Shown here: positions 35,488-43,642 of the stretch, in pieces
Numbering within the stretch: position 1 is the stretch's first letter
How the letters are laid out: the number at the start of each line of letters is the position of its first letter
Assembly (NCBI RefSeq): GCF_013340845.1
Contig: NZ_AP020335.1
Location: 2,046,001-2,110,000 of the forward strand
Direction: 5' to 3'
Source: Hydrogenovibrio marinus
Lineage (GTDB): Bacteria > Pseudomonadota > Gammaproteobacteria > Thiomicrospirales > Thiomicrospiraceae
Length of the DNA: 64,000 nt
Notes under the pieces: model-generated
What the model saw: the letters and a program-made list of their open reading frames with translations, nothing else
Database searches by the model: none
What the model was told of the DNA's origin: nothing
Translations under genes and position numbers: made by a program

Positions 35488-36639
35488 ATGACCGTTTTTA
35501 AACTGCGCCCATTGAGTATGATTTTTTTAGTGGTTTTTTTAATCGCCGCTACCCTATTCAAAAACAATTATCTCACGTATTTCTTGATTGGGTCACTTCT
35601 CGGTGCCGGATTAAATTATTTTCAATTTGGATTCCGTACCTGCTCGCAACAATTACTGGTTCAAGGAAAAACACTGGGGATTCGTGCCATCATCGTCATG
35701 CTGGCAGTCACTACAATATTGTTTTTCCCACTACTCTATGCCGGCCACTTTGGTTCACGAGCTTTGACAGGTCTGGTTGAACCCCTGAGTTTGTCCGTTG
35801 TTTTTGGTGCATTTATCTTCGGCATCGGCATGCAGCTTTCAAATGGTTGCACCTCGGGTACCTTCAACAGACTGGGACAATTACAGCCACTCTCCATTAC
35901 GGCACTGATCTTTTTAATCGTAGGCGGCACGCTAGCAGCTTATAACATCAGTTTCTGGCGTGAACTTCCGGCGTTGCCTGCAGTATCGATCATCAACACC
36001 CTTGGCATATTCAATGCCCTGTTGATTCAGCTCGGTATTCTAGGCACACTCTATTTTCTGATGTCTCATCGAGAAAGAAGTCGCCATCAATCGGTTGAGC
36101 CGCTTTTTCCAAAGCGCGGAACCTTGCGCGATTGGCACCCTTGGCTGCTAGCAGGTTTAACGCTTGCAATGTTCAACACCCTACTGCTCATTACCAGCGG
36201 ACAGCCTTGGTCTATTGCCAGTGTGCTCCCTGTATGGGGCGTTAAAATCGGCACTCAGATGGGACTGCCTTTCGACTTCTCATTCTGGGATTACAGCATC
36301 ACCTACTCCCAGCGCCTGGAAACTCCAGTCTGGCATGATACGGTAAGCCTGACAACCTGGGGCGTTATTTTCGGTGCAGCTTGGGTCACCTTATTTGATA
36401 AATTCCGAAACCAGAAATCCATCTCCGCTACAACGCCGGTAAGCGAACATTTTATGGCAATACTGGGTGGATTGTTGATGGGTTATGGCGCGGTCATTGC
36501 ATTTGGCTGCAATATCGGCGCCTTTTTCAGTGGCATCGGCTCAGGGAGTTTACATGGATGGCTTTGGGCATTATCCGCATTGATGGGAAATGCTCTGATT
36601 ATTACACTCAGACGAAAAGGTATCCTCGCTAGGATTTAA
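35488..36639 (+). CDS. YeeE/YedE-family thiosulfate (sulfur) transporter
   Basis: A 383-residue inner-membrane protein with about nine to ten TM helices in two similar halves. Three conserved Cys are in the expected places: C52 in GFRTCSQQ, C121 in LSNGCTSGTF and C341 in AFGCNIGAFFSG. In the characterised relative TsuA, such Cys residues relay thiosulfate through the membrane. A role in moving thiosulfate or another reduced sulfur compound fits a sulfur oxidiser, although the substrate is inferred. No TsuB/TusA-like gene is adjacent. The 3' end overlaps a convergent Cys-rich gene by 4 nt. Confidence 0.88.
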   Translation: MTVFKLRPLSMIFLVVFLIAATLFKNNYLTYFLIGSLLGAGLNYFQFGFRTCSQQLLVQGKTLGIRAIIVMLAVTTILFFPLLYAGHFGSRALTGLVEPLSLSVVFGAFIFGIGMQLSNGCTSGTFNRLGQLQPLSITALIFLIVGGTLAAYNISFWRELPALPAVSIINTLGIFNALLIQLGILGTLYFLMSHRERSRHQSVEPLFPKRGTLRDWHPWLLAGLTLAMFNTLLLITSGQPWSIASVLPVWGVKIGTQMGLPFDFSFWDYSITYSQRLETPVWHDTVSLTTWGVIFGAAWVTLFDKFRNQKSISATTPVSEHFMAILGGLLMGYGAVIAFGCNIGAFFSGIGSGSLHGWLWALSALMGNALIITLRRKGILARI

Positions 36640-36950
36640 TGTCGCAGGTCTGACCAATGTACTGTTGGCAGCTCTGAAGGGATATCATTTTTCTGACACT
36701 GCAAGCAGTCCGTCTCACTTACCTCTGTTCCGCAAACATCACTAAAATCACATTCACGACACACTTTGTTGGCACAGGCATGCAAACATGCTTGCTGAAC
36801 CAACTGTTTGGTTTGATGGTCCATGGCTCGTATATCCGCGCCACACAACAGCCCTGAATGCATTAGCTCCAACAATTTTGCCGCTGATATACCAATCACC
36901 ACATCCCTATTTTCACCTGTAGTGACTTTAGACAAAGTTTCAGTATTCAT
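36636..36950 (-). CDS. Uncharacterised small Cys-rich protein
   Basis: A 104-residue soluble protein, family not recognised. It has eight Cys after residue 35. The dense central part (CLHACANKVCRECDF, then DVC and a final CLQC) looks like a metal or iron-sulfur ligand set. The first 45 residues form a plain helical region (ISAAKLLELMHSGLL). Translation is well supported by GGAGG four nt before the ATG. It overlaps the end of the sulfur transporter by 4 nt. Its promoter region is shared with the Fur-box flavin cassette, so it may be iron-controlled too. Confidence 0.7.
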   Translation of the reverse strand: MNTETLSKVTTGENRDVVIGISAAKLLELMHSGLLCGADIRAMDHQTKQLVQQACLHACANKVCRECDFSDVCGTEVSETDCLQCQKNDIPSELPTVHWSDLRH

Positions 36951-37011
36951 ATAACCTCCGACTTTCGCTTTCCTACTATCCTAATTCATTATACCAACAA
37001 CATAAATCTAA

Positions 37012-37061
37012 TAATAATTATTATCATTTGTATTGACACTTAGAAATTCAACCTGTAACAT
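37012..37061 (+). promoter_or_regulatory. Fur box and strong promoter of the flavin cassette
   Basis: TAATAAT-T-ATTATCA (37012-37026) matches the 7-1-7 Fur consensus TGATAAT-N-ATTATCA at 13 of 14 positions. It sits just before TTGACA (37033-37038), 17 nt and TAACAT (37056-37061), a near-ideal sigma-70 promoter. A weaker half-matching box is at 37088-37102. Repression by iron-loaded Fur is the natural reading; the box could also act on the divergent Cys-rich gene. Confidence 0.75.
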
Positions 37062-37144
37062 ATCGACAAAGTTATTAATAACGTTTCTCATAATCATTTA
37101 TATAAACAAATAAAAACATCAACAGGTGTAAAAATGAAAAAATA

Positions 37145-37915
37145 ATGGAGTTTTATCAAATCTTCACCAGTCGAAATGATAAAGGCAAAGGTACATACAA
37201 TGCACTAGATTCAAAAACAGAAATTGAATATGGATTTACCAACCGTTTTTCGGGCTCATTTTCTGTTATCGGTCATCAACTCGAAACCAAAGGTTTATTG
37301 ATTGATGGTTACCTTCCTCAAGAGAAAAACAAATCCTTTAGCTTCAGCGGGATGGAAGGTGAAATCAAATATGCATTTTTAACACCTGCATTAGATGATA
37401 TTGGCGTATCCACTACCTTCGGCCTGTCTTATGACACAGTTGACCCCCACTCAGGACAAAAGAAAGACACTTTATCCGCTGATGTCGGTGTGCAAATCCA
37501 AAAATATTTTCTTGATGGGCAATTGGTCTGGCTAAACAACGCTAGCATGGAATCCACTTATGCAAAACGCCCAGCAATCAACGGCATTAACGATGAAAGT
37601 GTCTGGCCTACAACACCCGAAATGGAAATTGAGCTAACCGCTAATACCGGTATTTCATATCGTTTCACTTCCAACTGGTCAGTCGGTGCTGAAGCGGTTT
37701 ATCAAACAGAATTTGAAACTGAAGTCGGTCAAGAACGCTGGTCTTTATTTGCTGGCCCTTCAATACATTACGGTAACCAAAAATTCTGGGCTACCTTGAC
37801 TTATTTACCACAAGTAGTTGGTGGCGGTGAACGCTACGCAGGCCAAGAAAAAGGCTTGCATTTGATCGAAAAAACAAAATATGAAACAAAACTAAAACTT
37901 GGCTACAACTTCTAA
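37145..37915 (+). CDS. 5'-truncated outer-membrane beta-barrel protein (possible pseudogene)
   Basis: A 256-residue remnant of an outer-membrane protein, resembling the family annotated DUF6662 from memory. It has alternating beta-strand sequence from MEFYQIFTSRNDKGKG onward and ends YKLGYNF-like with a terminal Phe. It has no signal peptide. A good ribosome site (AGGTG) serves an ATG at 37134, but that frame reads Met-Lys-Lys-stop. The long frame starts at the overlapping TAATG (37143-37147), two frames off. This looks like a deletion that fused the start of the signal peptide to the middle of the first strand. Reinitiation could still make the protein, but it could not be exported. It is first in a Fur-controlled cluster. 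Confidence 0.7.
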   Translation: MEFYQIFTSRNDKGKGTYNALDSKTEIEYGFTNRFSGSFSVIGHQLETKGLLIDGYLPQEKNKSFSFSGMEGEIKYAFLTPALDDIGVSTTFGLSYDTVDPHSGQKKDTLSADVGVQIQKYFLDGQLVWLNNASMESTYAKRPAINGINDESVWPTTPEMEIELTANTGISYRFTSNWSVGAEAVYQTEFETEVGQERWSLFAGPSIHYGNQKFWATLTYLPQVVGGGERYAGQEKGLHLIEKTKYETKLKLGYNF

Positions 37916-37936
37916 AAACCTTTTTCCTCCTAAGCC

Positions 37937-37978
37937 GAAAGCGTTTGGACACTTGTCCAAGCGTTTTCGTTTTTTTTA
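37937..37978 (+). terminator. Terminator after the truncated OMP gene
   Basis: Stem CGTTTGGAC / GTCCAAGCG with an ACTT loop, extended by CGAAA / TTTCG, and a run of eight T. Readthrough would be needed to express the FMN-binding gene from the Fur promoter. Confidence 0.85.
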
Positions 37979-37993
37979 TTTTCGGAGACAATG

Positions 37994-38539
37994 ATGAAAC
38001 CTTTAATTCCTATATTCACACTGCCGTTAACGGTCATTGCCTACCCTGTTTATGCGGTCGAATATTTCACTACTGAGCAAGCGCAAATCGCGCTGTTTGG
38101 TGACAAAGCCAAACTGACTCCCAGCTATGTTGAAATGAATGACGACCAAAGAGATGCCATAGAAGACATCAGTGATGTTCGTCAACGATGGAAAACTCAA
38201 AAAGCCTGGAAAGCCTATGAAGATGGGCAGTTCAAAGGCTGGTTCATTATCGACAAAGTCATCGGTAAACATGAATTCATCACCTACGCCACTGCTATCT
38301 CTCCAGAAGGCAAAGTGCTTGGCATTGAGGTCATGGACTATCGCGAAACCTATGGCGATCAAATCCGTCATGATGACTGGCGCGCTCACTTTGTTGGCGC
38401 TGACAAACACTCCAGACTGAAACTCAATAAAGATATTCCGAATATCAGCGGTGCAACGCTCTCCTGCCGCAATGTGACTAATGGCGTGAAACGCTTGCTG
38501 GCGCTTTATGACGTAATGCTAAAAAACCAAACGCAATAA
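37994..38539 (+). CDS. Exported FMN-binding-domain protein
   Basis: A 181-residue periplasmic protein with a Sec-type signal peptide (about 1-22, ending VYA-VEYF). It contains an FMN-binding domain whose attachment motif reads SGATLSC; T155 should carry FMN through a phosphoester bond made by ApbE, which is encoded 5 nt downstream. Such domains shuttle electrons in Rnf, Nqr, NosR and other envelope systems. The ATG at 37994 is six nt from GGAG and is preferred over the ATG at 37991. No second redox domain is present in this protein. Confidence 0.85.
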   Translation: MKPLIPIFTLPLTVIAYPVYAVEYFTTEQAQIALFGDKAKLTPSYVEMNDDQRDAIEDISDVRQRWKTQKAWKAYEDGQFKGWFIIDKVIGKHEFITYATAISPEGKVLGIEVMDYRETYGDQIRHDDWRAHFVGADKHSRLKLNKDIPNISGATLSCRNVTNGVKRLLALYDVMLKNQTQ

Positions 38540-38544
38540 TCACC

Positions 38545-39378
38545 ATGCAAATAGAAAAAAGAATGAGGCCGATGCTCGGCACTTTTATTGAAATAGGACT
38601 TGCAGTAGACTCACAAATGCATTCAGCGTTTGATGCTGCCTTTTTTAAAATCGAGCAGATTCAATCTCTAATGAGTTTTCACAACCCGAAAAGTGAGTTG
38701 TCGAAAATCAATAAACACCCCTATGATTGGGTTCAGGTTTCCAGACAAACCGTTCAGGTATTCCGCTTGGCAAAACAACTTTCAGAACGTTCTCAGGGAC
38801 TATTTAACCCTACCGTGGGTGGTGAGTTAATCGAACGCAGAGTCCTGCCAAATCATTTCACCAGACCTTTTGAACTAAAAGGCAGTGAAAAAGATATTGA
38901 AATCGACGGTCAAAACATTCGCCTGAATGCTCCTTTTCTCGTCACGCTGGACGGCATTGCCAAAGGCTATGCGGTTGATCAGGCAGTTGCAAAACTTCGG
39001 TCATTAGGGGTGGAGCATGGCTGGATAAATGCGGGAGGCGACATTCGAGTTTTCGGCAATCTGAAACTTCCGGTAGCTTTACGCCAACAACAGACTGTGG
39101 ACATTAGTGAAATGCCAGTTTGTGAACTACAAAACCAATCCATCGCCTCCTCTCATGTTGGCCAGCCCATTGATGAGACCTTTCCCGGTCATATTCTTGC
39201 AACGGATAACCGAAAACCTACACCAGCATTAGTCAGTGTCGTGGCTAAAGAGGCTTGGTTAGCCGATGGGCTGACCAAAGTTTTTGGGCTTGCCAATGAA
39301 GAAGAACGCGAAAACTTCGCCCAAGTATTTGACGTTTCCTATTATCACCTTCCCTTTGAATTGAGCACCCAATCATGA
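38545..39378 (+). CDS. apbE: FAD:protein FMN transferase (ApbE)
   Basis: A 277-residue ApbE-family flavin transferase, which splits FAD and links FMN to Thr or Ser in target proteins. Family blocks are RPMLGTFIEIGL, the MSFHNPKSELSKIN stretch, LDGIAKGYAVDQA, GWINAGGDIRVFG and AWLADGLTKVFG (the metal-binding region near the end). Unlike most Gram-negative ApbE proteins it starts without a signal peptide or lipobox, yet its evident target next door is exported. No upstream in-frame start adds one. It is tightly linked to the FMN-binding gene. Confidence 0.9.
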   Translation: MQIEKRMRPMLGTFIEIGLAVDSQMHSAFDAAFFKIEQIQSLMSFHNPKSELSKINKHPYDWVQVSRQTVQVFRLAKQLSERSQGLFNPTVGGELIERRVLPNHFTRPFELKGSEKDIEIDGQNIRLNAPFLVTLDGIAKGYAVDQAVAKLRSLGVEHGWINAGGDIRVFGNLKLPVALRQQQTVDISEMPVCELQNQSIASSHVGQPIDETFPGHILATDNRKPTPALVSVVAKEAWLADGLTKVFGLANEEERENFAQVFDVSYYHLPFELSTQS

Positions 39379-39438
39379 ATCTCTGCGCCAAACGCGATAG
39401 AATAACCGCTTTGAATTAACGAACGATTACCAACCCGT

Positions 39439-39903
39439 ATGAATGGATACCCCAAGGGCTTTTTACCCTCGCTAATTACGACCAGTCTGTTGGTCATGAT
39501 TACCGGCCTACTCTTAATCCCCGCCTTCCTGATTTTCCGCATGGAGCAGGAACAAGACTGGCTGATGAACTTAAGCATCGCCAGTGGCAGCTTAAGACAC
39601 ACACTAACCATGCTGCACGCTGTTGTTGGTTGGACAATGGTATGGTTTATCGGCGCTCTCTGGACGATTCACGTTCGCTCCCATTGGCGTCGTCATGAAA
39701 ATCGAGCCAATGGACTCATGTTTATCGGAATTTGGTCGGTGTTGATTATCAGTGCTTTAGGCATCTACTACTTCGGTGATCCGGGTTGGTCAAAAACCAG
39801 CAGTCTGATCCACGTGATTGTCGGACTGATGGTTCCTTTCATGCTGATTGTCCATAAAATCATCGGCAAAAAAAGCTTAAAAACATCTTCCCCTCGCAGA
39901 TAA
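39439..39903 (+). CDS. Small four-helix membrane protein, probable b-type cytochrome
   Basis: A 154-residue inner-membrane protein with four TM helices (about 8-32, 55-77, 92-112 and 122-140). His residues are placed like heme ligands: H60 and H78 bracket helix 2, and H125 and H139 bracket helix 4 with 13 residues between. This suggests two b hemes on opposite membrane faces, as in PepSY-TM, DUF4405 or b561-type proteins. It would fit as the quinol-side electron donor to the neighbouring flavoprotein; this is an inference. The stop codon overlaps a copy of the dispersed motif. Confidence 0.6.
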   Translation: MNGYPKGFLPSLITTSLLVMITGLLLIPAFLIFRMEQEQDWLMNLSIASGSLRHTLTMLHAVVGWTMVWFIGALWTIHVRSHWRRHENRANGLMFIGIWSVLIISALGIYYFGDPGWSKTSSLIHVIVGLMVPFMLIVHKIIGKKSLKTSSPRR

Positions 39904-39920
39904 AATCTGCCAGGTTGGGG
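39902..39920 (-). repeat. Dispersed 19-bp motif overlapping a stop codon
   Basis: AAAATCTGCCAGGTTGGGG is an exact complement of the consensus. Its first two bases are the last two of the TAA stop. Confidence 0.8.
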
Positions 39921-39938
39921 GATAGCGTAACTCGCCTA

Positions 39939-40967
39939 TCAGTCGTCAGACCATTTAAAAGCATAGGCACCAATGATAATGAATACCAACGTCATCAAAC
40001 TTAGTACCCATAGTGACTGCATTATATCTGCCAACCCTGCACCATCAATGGTTATAGCACGAACAGCATCTAACATATGGGTTAGAGGAAAGAGCTGCGC
40101 GAGGTATTTCAATGGCGGATAAGCGCCCTCCAGTGAAAACCACACGCCAGACAATAGCATCATTGGCCAACTCACCAAATTAAGCAGTCCGCCAGCAAGT
40201 TCTTCCGAACTCACCCTTGCTGTCACCATCAAACTCATGGCAATCATTGACAAACTACCGAGTGTTGTCACTAATAGCAACAGCCAATAACTGCCGTTCA
40301 TGGCAAAGCCTAAAATCCATTTGGAAATCATGAAAATTACCACCGCCAAAAAGACCACGATGAACAATCTCGAAATCAGTTGCGCCAAAATAAACTCGAC
40401 AGGTCTCAAAGGCGTTGCATTGAGTCGTTTTAAGTAGCCACTTTTCCGGTAGCGTACAATGACAAATCCCACACCAAACAAAGCACCAAACATGATGTTC
40501 ATGCCAATCACACCTGGAATCACCCAGTCGATATAACGGATCGGATGATTTTCAGTGTCATGTCGTTTGAGGTTGGGATCAACTTGCTTCAACAACTTTT
40601 CCATAAAATAACCATTCGGCGAATCAATATTCACCCAATAGCCCTGCTCGGCATTAGCCGTTGACGGATTAAGGTTAATCAATAAATCCGTTTGGTGACG
40701 CGCCACCTTATCTATCGCTCTTTGCAAATTGTCCGTGGTATAGAAATGCACATGCTCCAAACCGAAAATCGGGTTCAGCTTTGCCGTCATCTCTGCCGAA
40801 GGTTGATACACCGCTACCTTAAATAAGGGTTTGTTGTCGCCATAGAAAGCCAGCGCCAAAGCAAACACCAAAAAGAATGGCATCGCCACGCTCCAACCCA
40901 AGGATGCCCTATCTCGGAAGAACTCCAAATTACGGGCATGAATCAAAGTCATAATCCGACTAAACAT
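39939..40967 (-). CDS. ABC-2 type exporter permease
   Basis: A 342-residue inner-membrane permease. It has one N-terminal TM (about 23-43), an extracytoplasmic loop of ~130 residues, then five TM helices from about 175 onward. The motif VIPGVIGMNIMFGALFGVGF opens the ABC-2 core. Its start overlaps the ATPase gene by 8 nt, so the two form one exporter. The substrate is unknown; relatives move drugs, polysaccharides or lipids. Confidence 0.85.
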   Translation of the reverse strand: MFSRIMTLIHARNLEFFRDRASLGWSVAMPFFLVFALALAFYGDNKPLFKVAVYQPSAEMTAKLNPIFGLEHVHFYTTDNLQRAIDKVARHQTDLLINLNPSTANAEQGYWVNIDSPNGYFMEKLLKQVDPNLKRHDTENHPIRYIDWVIPGVIGMNIMFGALFGVGFVIVRYRKSGYLKRLNATPLRPVEFILAQLISRLFIVVFLAVVIFMISKWILGFAMNGSYWLLLLVTTLGSLSMIAMSLMVTARVSSEELAGGLLNLVSWPMMLLSGVWFSLEGAYPPLKYLAQLFPLTHMLDAVRAITIDGAGLADIMQSLWVLSLMTLVFIIIGAYAFKWSDD

Positions 40968-41850
40968 GAGCCATCTCCTCTGTGTCTTTGGCAGTCAACT
41001 CAAGGAACAAGTCATCCAAGGTTCGTGATCGGATTTTCAAATGCGTCAAATCAATACCGCTATCCATCAAACCTCGCAAAGTTTGGTTCATATCCTTGGT
41101 GTAGATTTCGGTTTTTTCGCCTTTATGGAAGTGCGTCTCCTGTGGCTGATAAGCTCCAAGTGCCGCGGTCGGTAATTCAAGAATATTGTCACCGAAGTGC
41201 TGCGCTAACAGACTGTCCGGCGTGCCGCGAGCAATCAACTTACCCTTTGCCATGATTGCAATCTCATCACAAAGCAGATAAGCCTCTTCCATATAATGCG
41301 TGGTTAGAATAATGGTCTTATTGCGTGCTTTGATTTTCTGGATCAGTGCCCAGAACTGGCGACGGGCATTCGGATCAAGCCCAGTTGTCGGCTCATCCAA
41401 AAAAATCACTTCTGGGTCATGAACCAATGCCAAAGCCAATAATAGTCTTTGGCGCTGACCGCCCGAAAGCTTGGAGGCATCTTGTTCTAAAAAGCTAGAC
41501 AAATCACAGTCTGCAATCAAATCCTGCAAGTCAGCATGACGATCATAAAAGCTACGGAATAACTTCAAGTTGTCGGCCACACTGAGAAAATCCTGCAACG
41601 CCGTGCTTTGAAACTGAATACCGGCGACTTTTTTAAAGCCAGAATTCATCGGTCTGCCATCGTATAAAATCTCACCTGAAGTCGGCTTTTTCAAGCCCTC
41701 AATCATTTCAATAGTCGTTGATTTGCCTGCACCATTAGGCCCCAGCAATCCGAAACAACATCCTTTCTCTATGGCGAAATCAATCCCATCTACTGCGATG
41801 AGTTTAGGGTATTCCTTTCGCAAGGCCTTCACTTCAATTATGGCAGTCAA
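40960..41850 (-). CDS. ABC transporter ATP-binding protein (ABC-2 exporter)
   Basis: A 296-residue cytoplasmic ATPase partner of the overlapping permease. Walker A GPNGAGKST, the signature KLSGGQRQRL, Walker B VIFLDEPTTGLD and the switch His in ILTTHYMEEA are all intact. A C-terminal extension of about 75 residues is typical of CcmA/NodI-like exporter ATPases. First gene of a two-gene minus-strand operon. Confidence 0.9.
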   Translation of the reverse strand: MTAIIEVKALRKEYPKLIAVDGIDFAIEKGCCFGLLGPNGAGKSTTIEMIEGLKKPTSGEILYDGRPMNSGFKKVAGIQFQSTALQDFLSVADNLKLFRSFYDRHADLQDLIADCDLSSFLEQDASKLSGGQRQRLLLALALVHDPEVIFLDEPTTGLDPNARRQFWALIQKIKARNKTIILTTHYMEEAYLLCDEIAIMAKGKLIARGTPDSLLAQHFGDNILELPTAALGAYQPQETHFHKGEKTEIYTKDMNQTLRGLMDSGIDLTHLKIRSRTLDDLFLELTAKDTEEMAHV

Positions 41851-41903
41851 AATAAGCCCATCCTGTAAAAAAAGATTTAAATCAATAACAGGGATATTAG
41901 CAT

Positions 41904-41947
41904 AAAAAAACCCGCTCAGCCGTCACCTGCTGGCGGGTTCTTTTTTA
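41904..41947. terminator. Bidirectional-type terminator after the MFS gene
   Basis: Stem AACCCGCTCAGC / GCTGGCGGGTT with one bulge, A-run on the left and T-run on the right. In the minus direction it ends the MFS transcript. Confidence 0.8.
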
Positions 41948-41964
41948 TAAAACCTTATCAGGCT

Positions 41965-43209
41965 TTATTCGGCAATCACCTGTTTTTTCTCATGCGCTTT
42001 GATGTTGGCCAACATAGCGATTGAAATCACCAGTGCCACCACGAAGAAGCCGGAAAAAACATATAGGGTTTCTGCATAAGAACCGGTTAGATCTTTTACA
42101 CGGGAAATAATCAACGGCCCGACTAATCCGGCTGCGGCCCATGCAGTCAAGATATAACCGTGAATCGCGCCCAGTTCCTTGGTGCCGAAAATATCGCCGA
42201 TATATGCCGGAATAGAAGCAAACCCACCACCGTAGCAAGACATGATGAAATACAGAATCACTTGGAAAATCAAAATCTCAGTAATCGAAGGCAATACATA
42301 GAAAGCCACTGCTTGCGTTGCGAAGAAAATGATGTAAACCACGGGTCTGGTCAGATAATCCGACAAAGATGCCCAGAAAATTCTCCCCGCACCATTGAAT
42401 ATCCCCATCAAACCAACGGCTGCTGCCGCAACCAATGCAGAAACGCCAAGCACTTCCTGCAACAATGGCGATGCCACACCGATAATAGCGATACCACAGG
42501 TGACGTTGATGAATAACATCAACCATAAACCATAGAATCTTGGCGTTTTCACCGCTTCATGTAAGCCTAAAATAGCTAGATCGGTTTTCAGTGTTTTATG
42601 ACCTGCTTCCACTTTCTTCTTAAAGCCTTCAGGCAAATAGCCTTCTTCCGGTTTTTCCAAATACATCGCCGATGCAAACATCACCACAAAATAGACCGCA
42701 CCCAAAATGATGAAAGTCGATGCGACCCCCACTTCGGAAATCAATACTTTAATCGTTGGCCCCCAAATCGCCGAGGCAAAACCAAAGCCCATAATTGCCA
42801 AACCAGTCGCTAAACCACGCTTATCGGGAAACCATTTAACTAGCGTGGAAACTGGTGAGATATAGCCTATCCCTAAACCACAACCACCTAAGACGCCGTA
42901 GAAAAAGTACAGCAATAGCTTGGATTCCATCAAGATTGCCAAGCCGGAACCTGCTGTTCCCAAACCGAACAACACGGCGGCGATAATTGCAGAAACTTTT
43001 GGTCCATTTTTTTCAACGAATTTGCCCATCAACGCAGCAGACAAACCCAAGAAGAAAATCGCGATACTAAACGCAATAGTGACATCGGTTAGTGTCCAAT
43101 GCATGGTGTCCTTAATCGGGTTAACATATACGCTCCATGCATACACCGAACCGATACAGATATGAACGCCCACGGCGGCTAACGCCATCAGCCATCTATT
43201 TTTATTCAT
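41965..43209 (-). CDS. OFA-family MFS transporter (oxalate/formate antiporter-like)
   Basis: A 414-residue, 12-TM major-facilitator protein. The opening MALAAVGVHICIGSVYAWSV and the later GGCGLGIGYISPVSTLVKWFPDKRG motif (between TM4 and TM5) mark the OFA group. That group includes oxalate:formate exchangers but also transporters for other monocarboxylates. The start at 43209 is set by AAAGGAG eight nt upstream; a longer frame reaches 43254 without support. The substrate cannot be read. It lies downstream of the clpB 3'-UTR RNA and its terminator. Confidence 0.85.
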   Translation of the reverse strand: MNKNRWLMALAAVGVHICIGSVYAWSVYVNPIKDTMHWTLTDVTIAFSIAIFFLGLSAALMGKFVEKNGPKVSAIIAAVLFGLGTAGSGLAILMESKLLLYFFYGVLGGCGLGIGYISPVSTLVKWFPDKRGLATGLAIMGFGFASAIWGPTIKVLISEVGVASTFIILGAVYFVVMFASAMYLEKPEEGYLPEGFKKKVEAGHKTLKTDLAILGLHEAVKTPRFYGLWLMLFINVTCGIAIIGVASPLLQEVLGVSALVAAAAVGLMGIFNGAGRIFWASLSDYLTRPVVYIIFFATQAVAFYVLPSITEILIFQVILYFIMSCYGGGFASIPAYIGDIFGTKELGAIHGYILTAWAAAGLVGPLIISRVKDLTGSYAETLYVFSGFFVVALVISIAMLANIKAHEKKQVIAE

Positions 43210-43376
43210 TTCACAAACTCCTTTACTCGTTTTAGGTGAGGACTCAAATCTCACCCGCTCCTCTTTTAAATATTGTTTTTCTTGGAATAGGAAAACTTTG
43301 GCGAAGTCTAATCAAAAACCGCTCAAACATAAAGCGAGAATATTTAATCCTGTCATAGAACAAGTATTTTGGGCAT

Positions 43377-43411
43377 AAAAAAACCCGCTAAGCCAATCTG
43401 GCTTGCGGGTT
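43377..43411 (-). terminator. Terminator of the clpB / tandem RNA transcript
   Basis: Stem AACCCGC-T-AAGCCA / TGGCTT-GCGGGTT with a three-base loop. The seven-base A-run on the left becomes a T-run only in the minus direction. Confidence 0.85.
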
Positions 43412-43438
43412 AAATGCATTAAATAACAAACTTAGACG

Positions 43439-43638
43439 AAAACGAGGAAAAATCCGCCGGCTCTAGGCAGGCGAACACTGGTCATAAATTGACTATTACC
43501 AAGTTCTCCTAACGACGAGCTGGCGGATTAACCGGAGATAAAAACGGGGAAAAACTCGCCAGAGCTAGGCGGAAGAGCGCAGGCCATAGACTCACTATTA
43601 CCAAGCTCTCCCAACAACGCACTGGCGGGTTTTAACCG
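43439..43638 (-). ncRNA. Tandem pair of covarying ~100-nt RNA folds in the clpB 3' UTR
   Basis: Two units (43439-43535 and 43541-43638) repeat with a 102-bp period and are about three quarters identical. Each folds the same way. Outer stems are 43452-43462 with 43518-43528, and 43554-43562 with 43622-43630. Inner stems are 43470-43476 with 43503-43509, and 43572-43578 with 43605-43611. Base-pair changes compensate (T-A to C-G in the outer stem, A-T to G-C in the inner stem). The loop side keeps ACTATTACCAAG unchanged in both. The pair begins 5 nt after the clpB stop and ends before a minus-strand terminator. I do not recognise a known RNA class. Confidence 0.6.
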
Positions 43639-43642
43639 TTTT

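Noticed and set aside
29230-36650. Carboxysome or form I RuBisCO genes near cbbM
   Set aside because: No cbbL, cbbS or shell-protein genes are present in the window; only the form II set is here.
43439-43638. Possible CRISPR array or integron attC pair
   Set aside because: There are only two units, about 75% identical, with covarying stems and no constant repeat/unique spacer pattern. The core sites of attC (GTTRRRY / RYYYAAC) are not present.
43439-43638. Possible tandem glycine riboswitch
   Set aside because: The tandem layout and a GGGAGAGC stretch recall it, but the conserved glycine-aptamer core is not found and the RNA follows rather than precedes its linked gene clpB.
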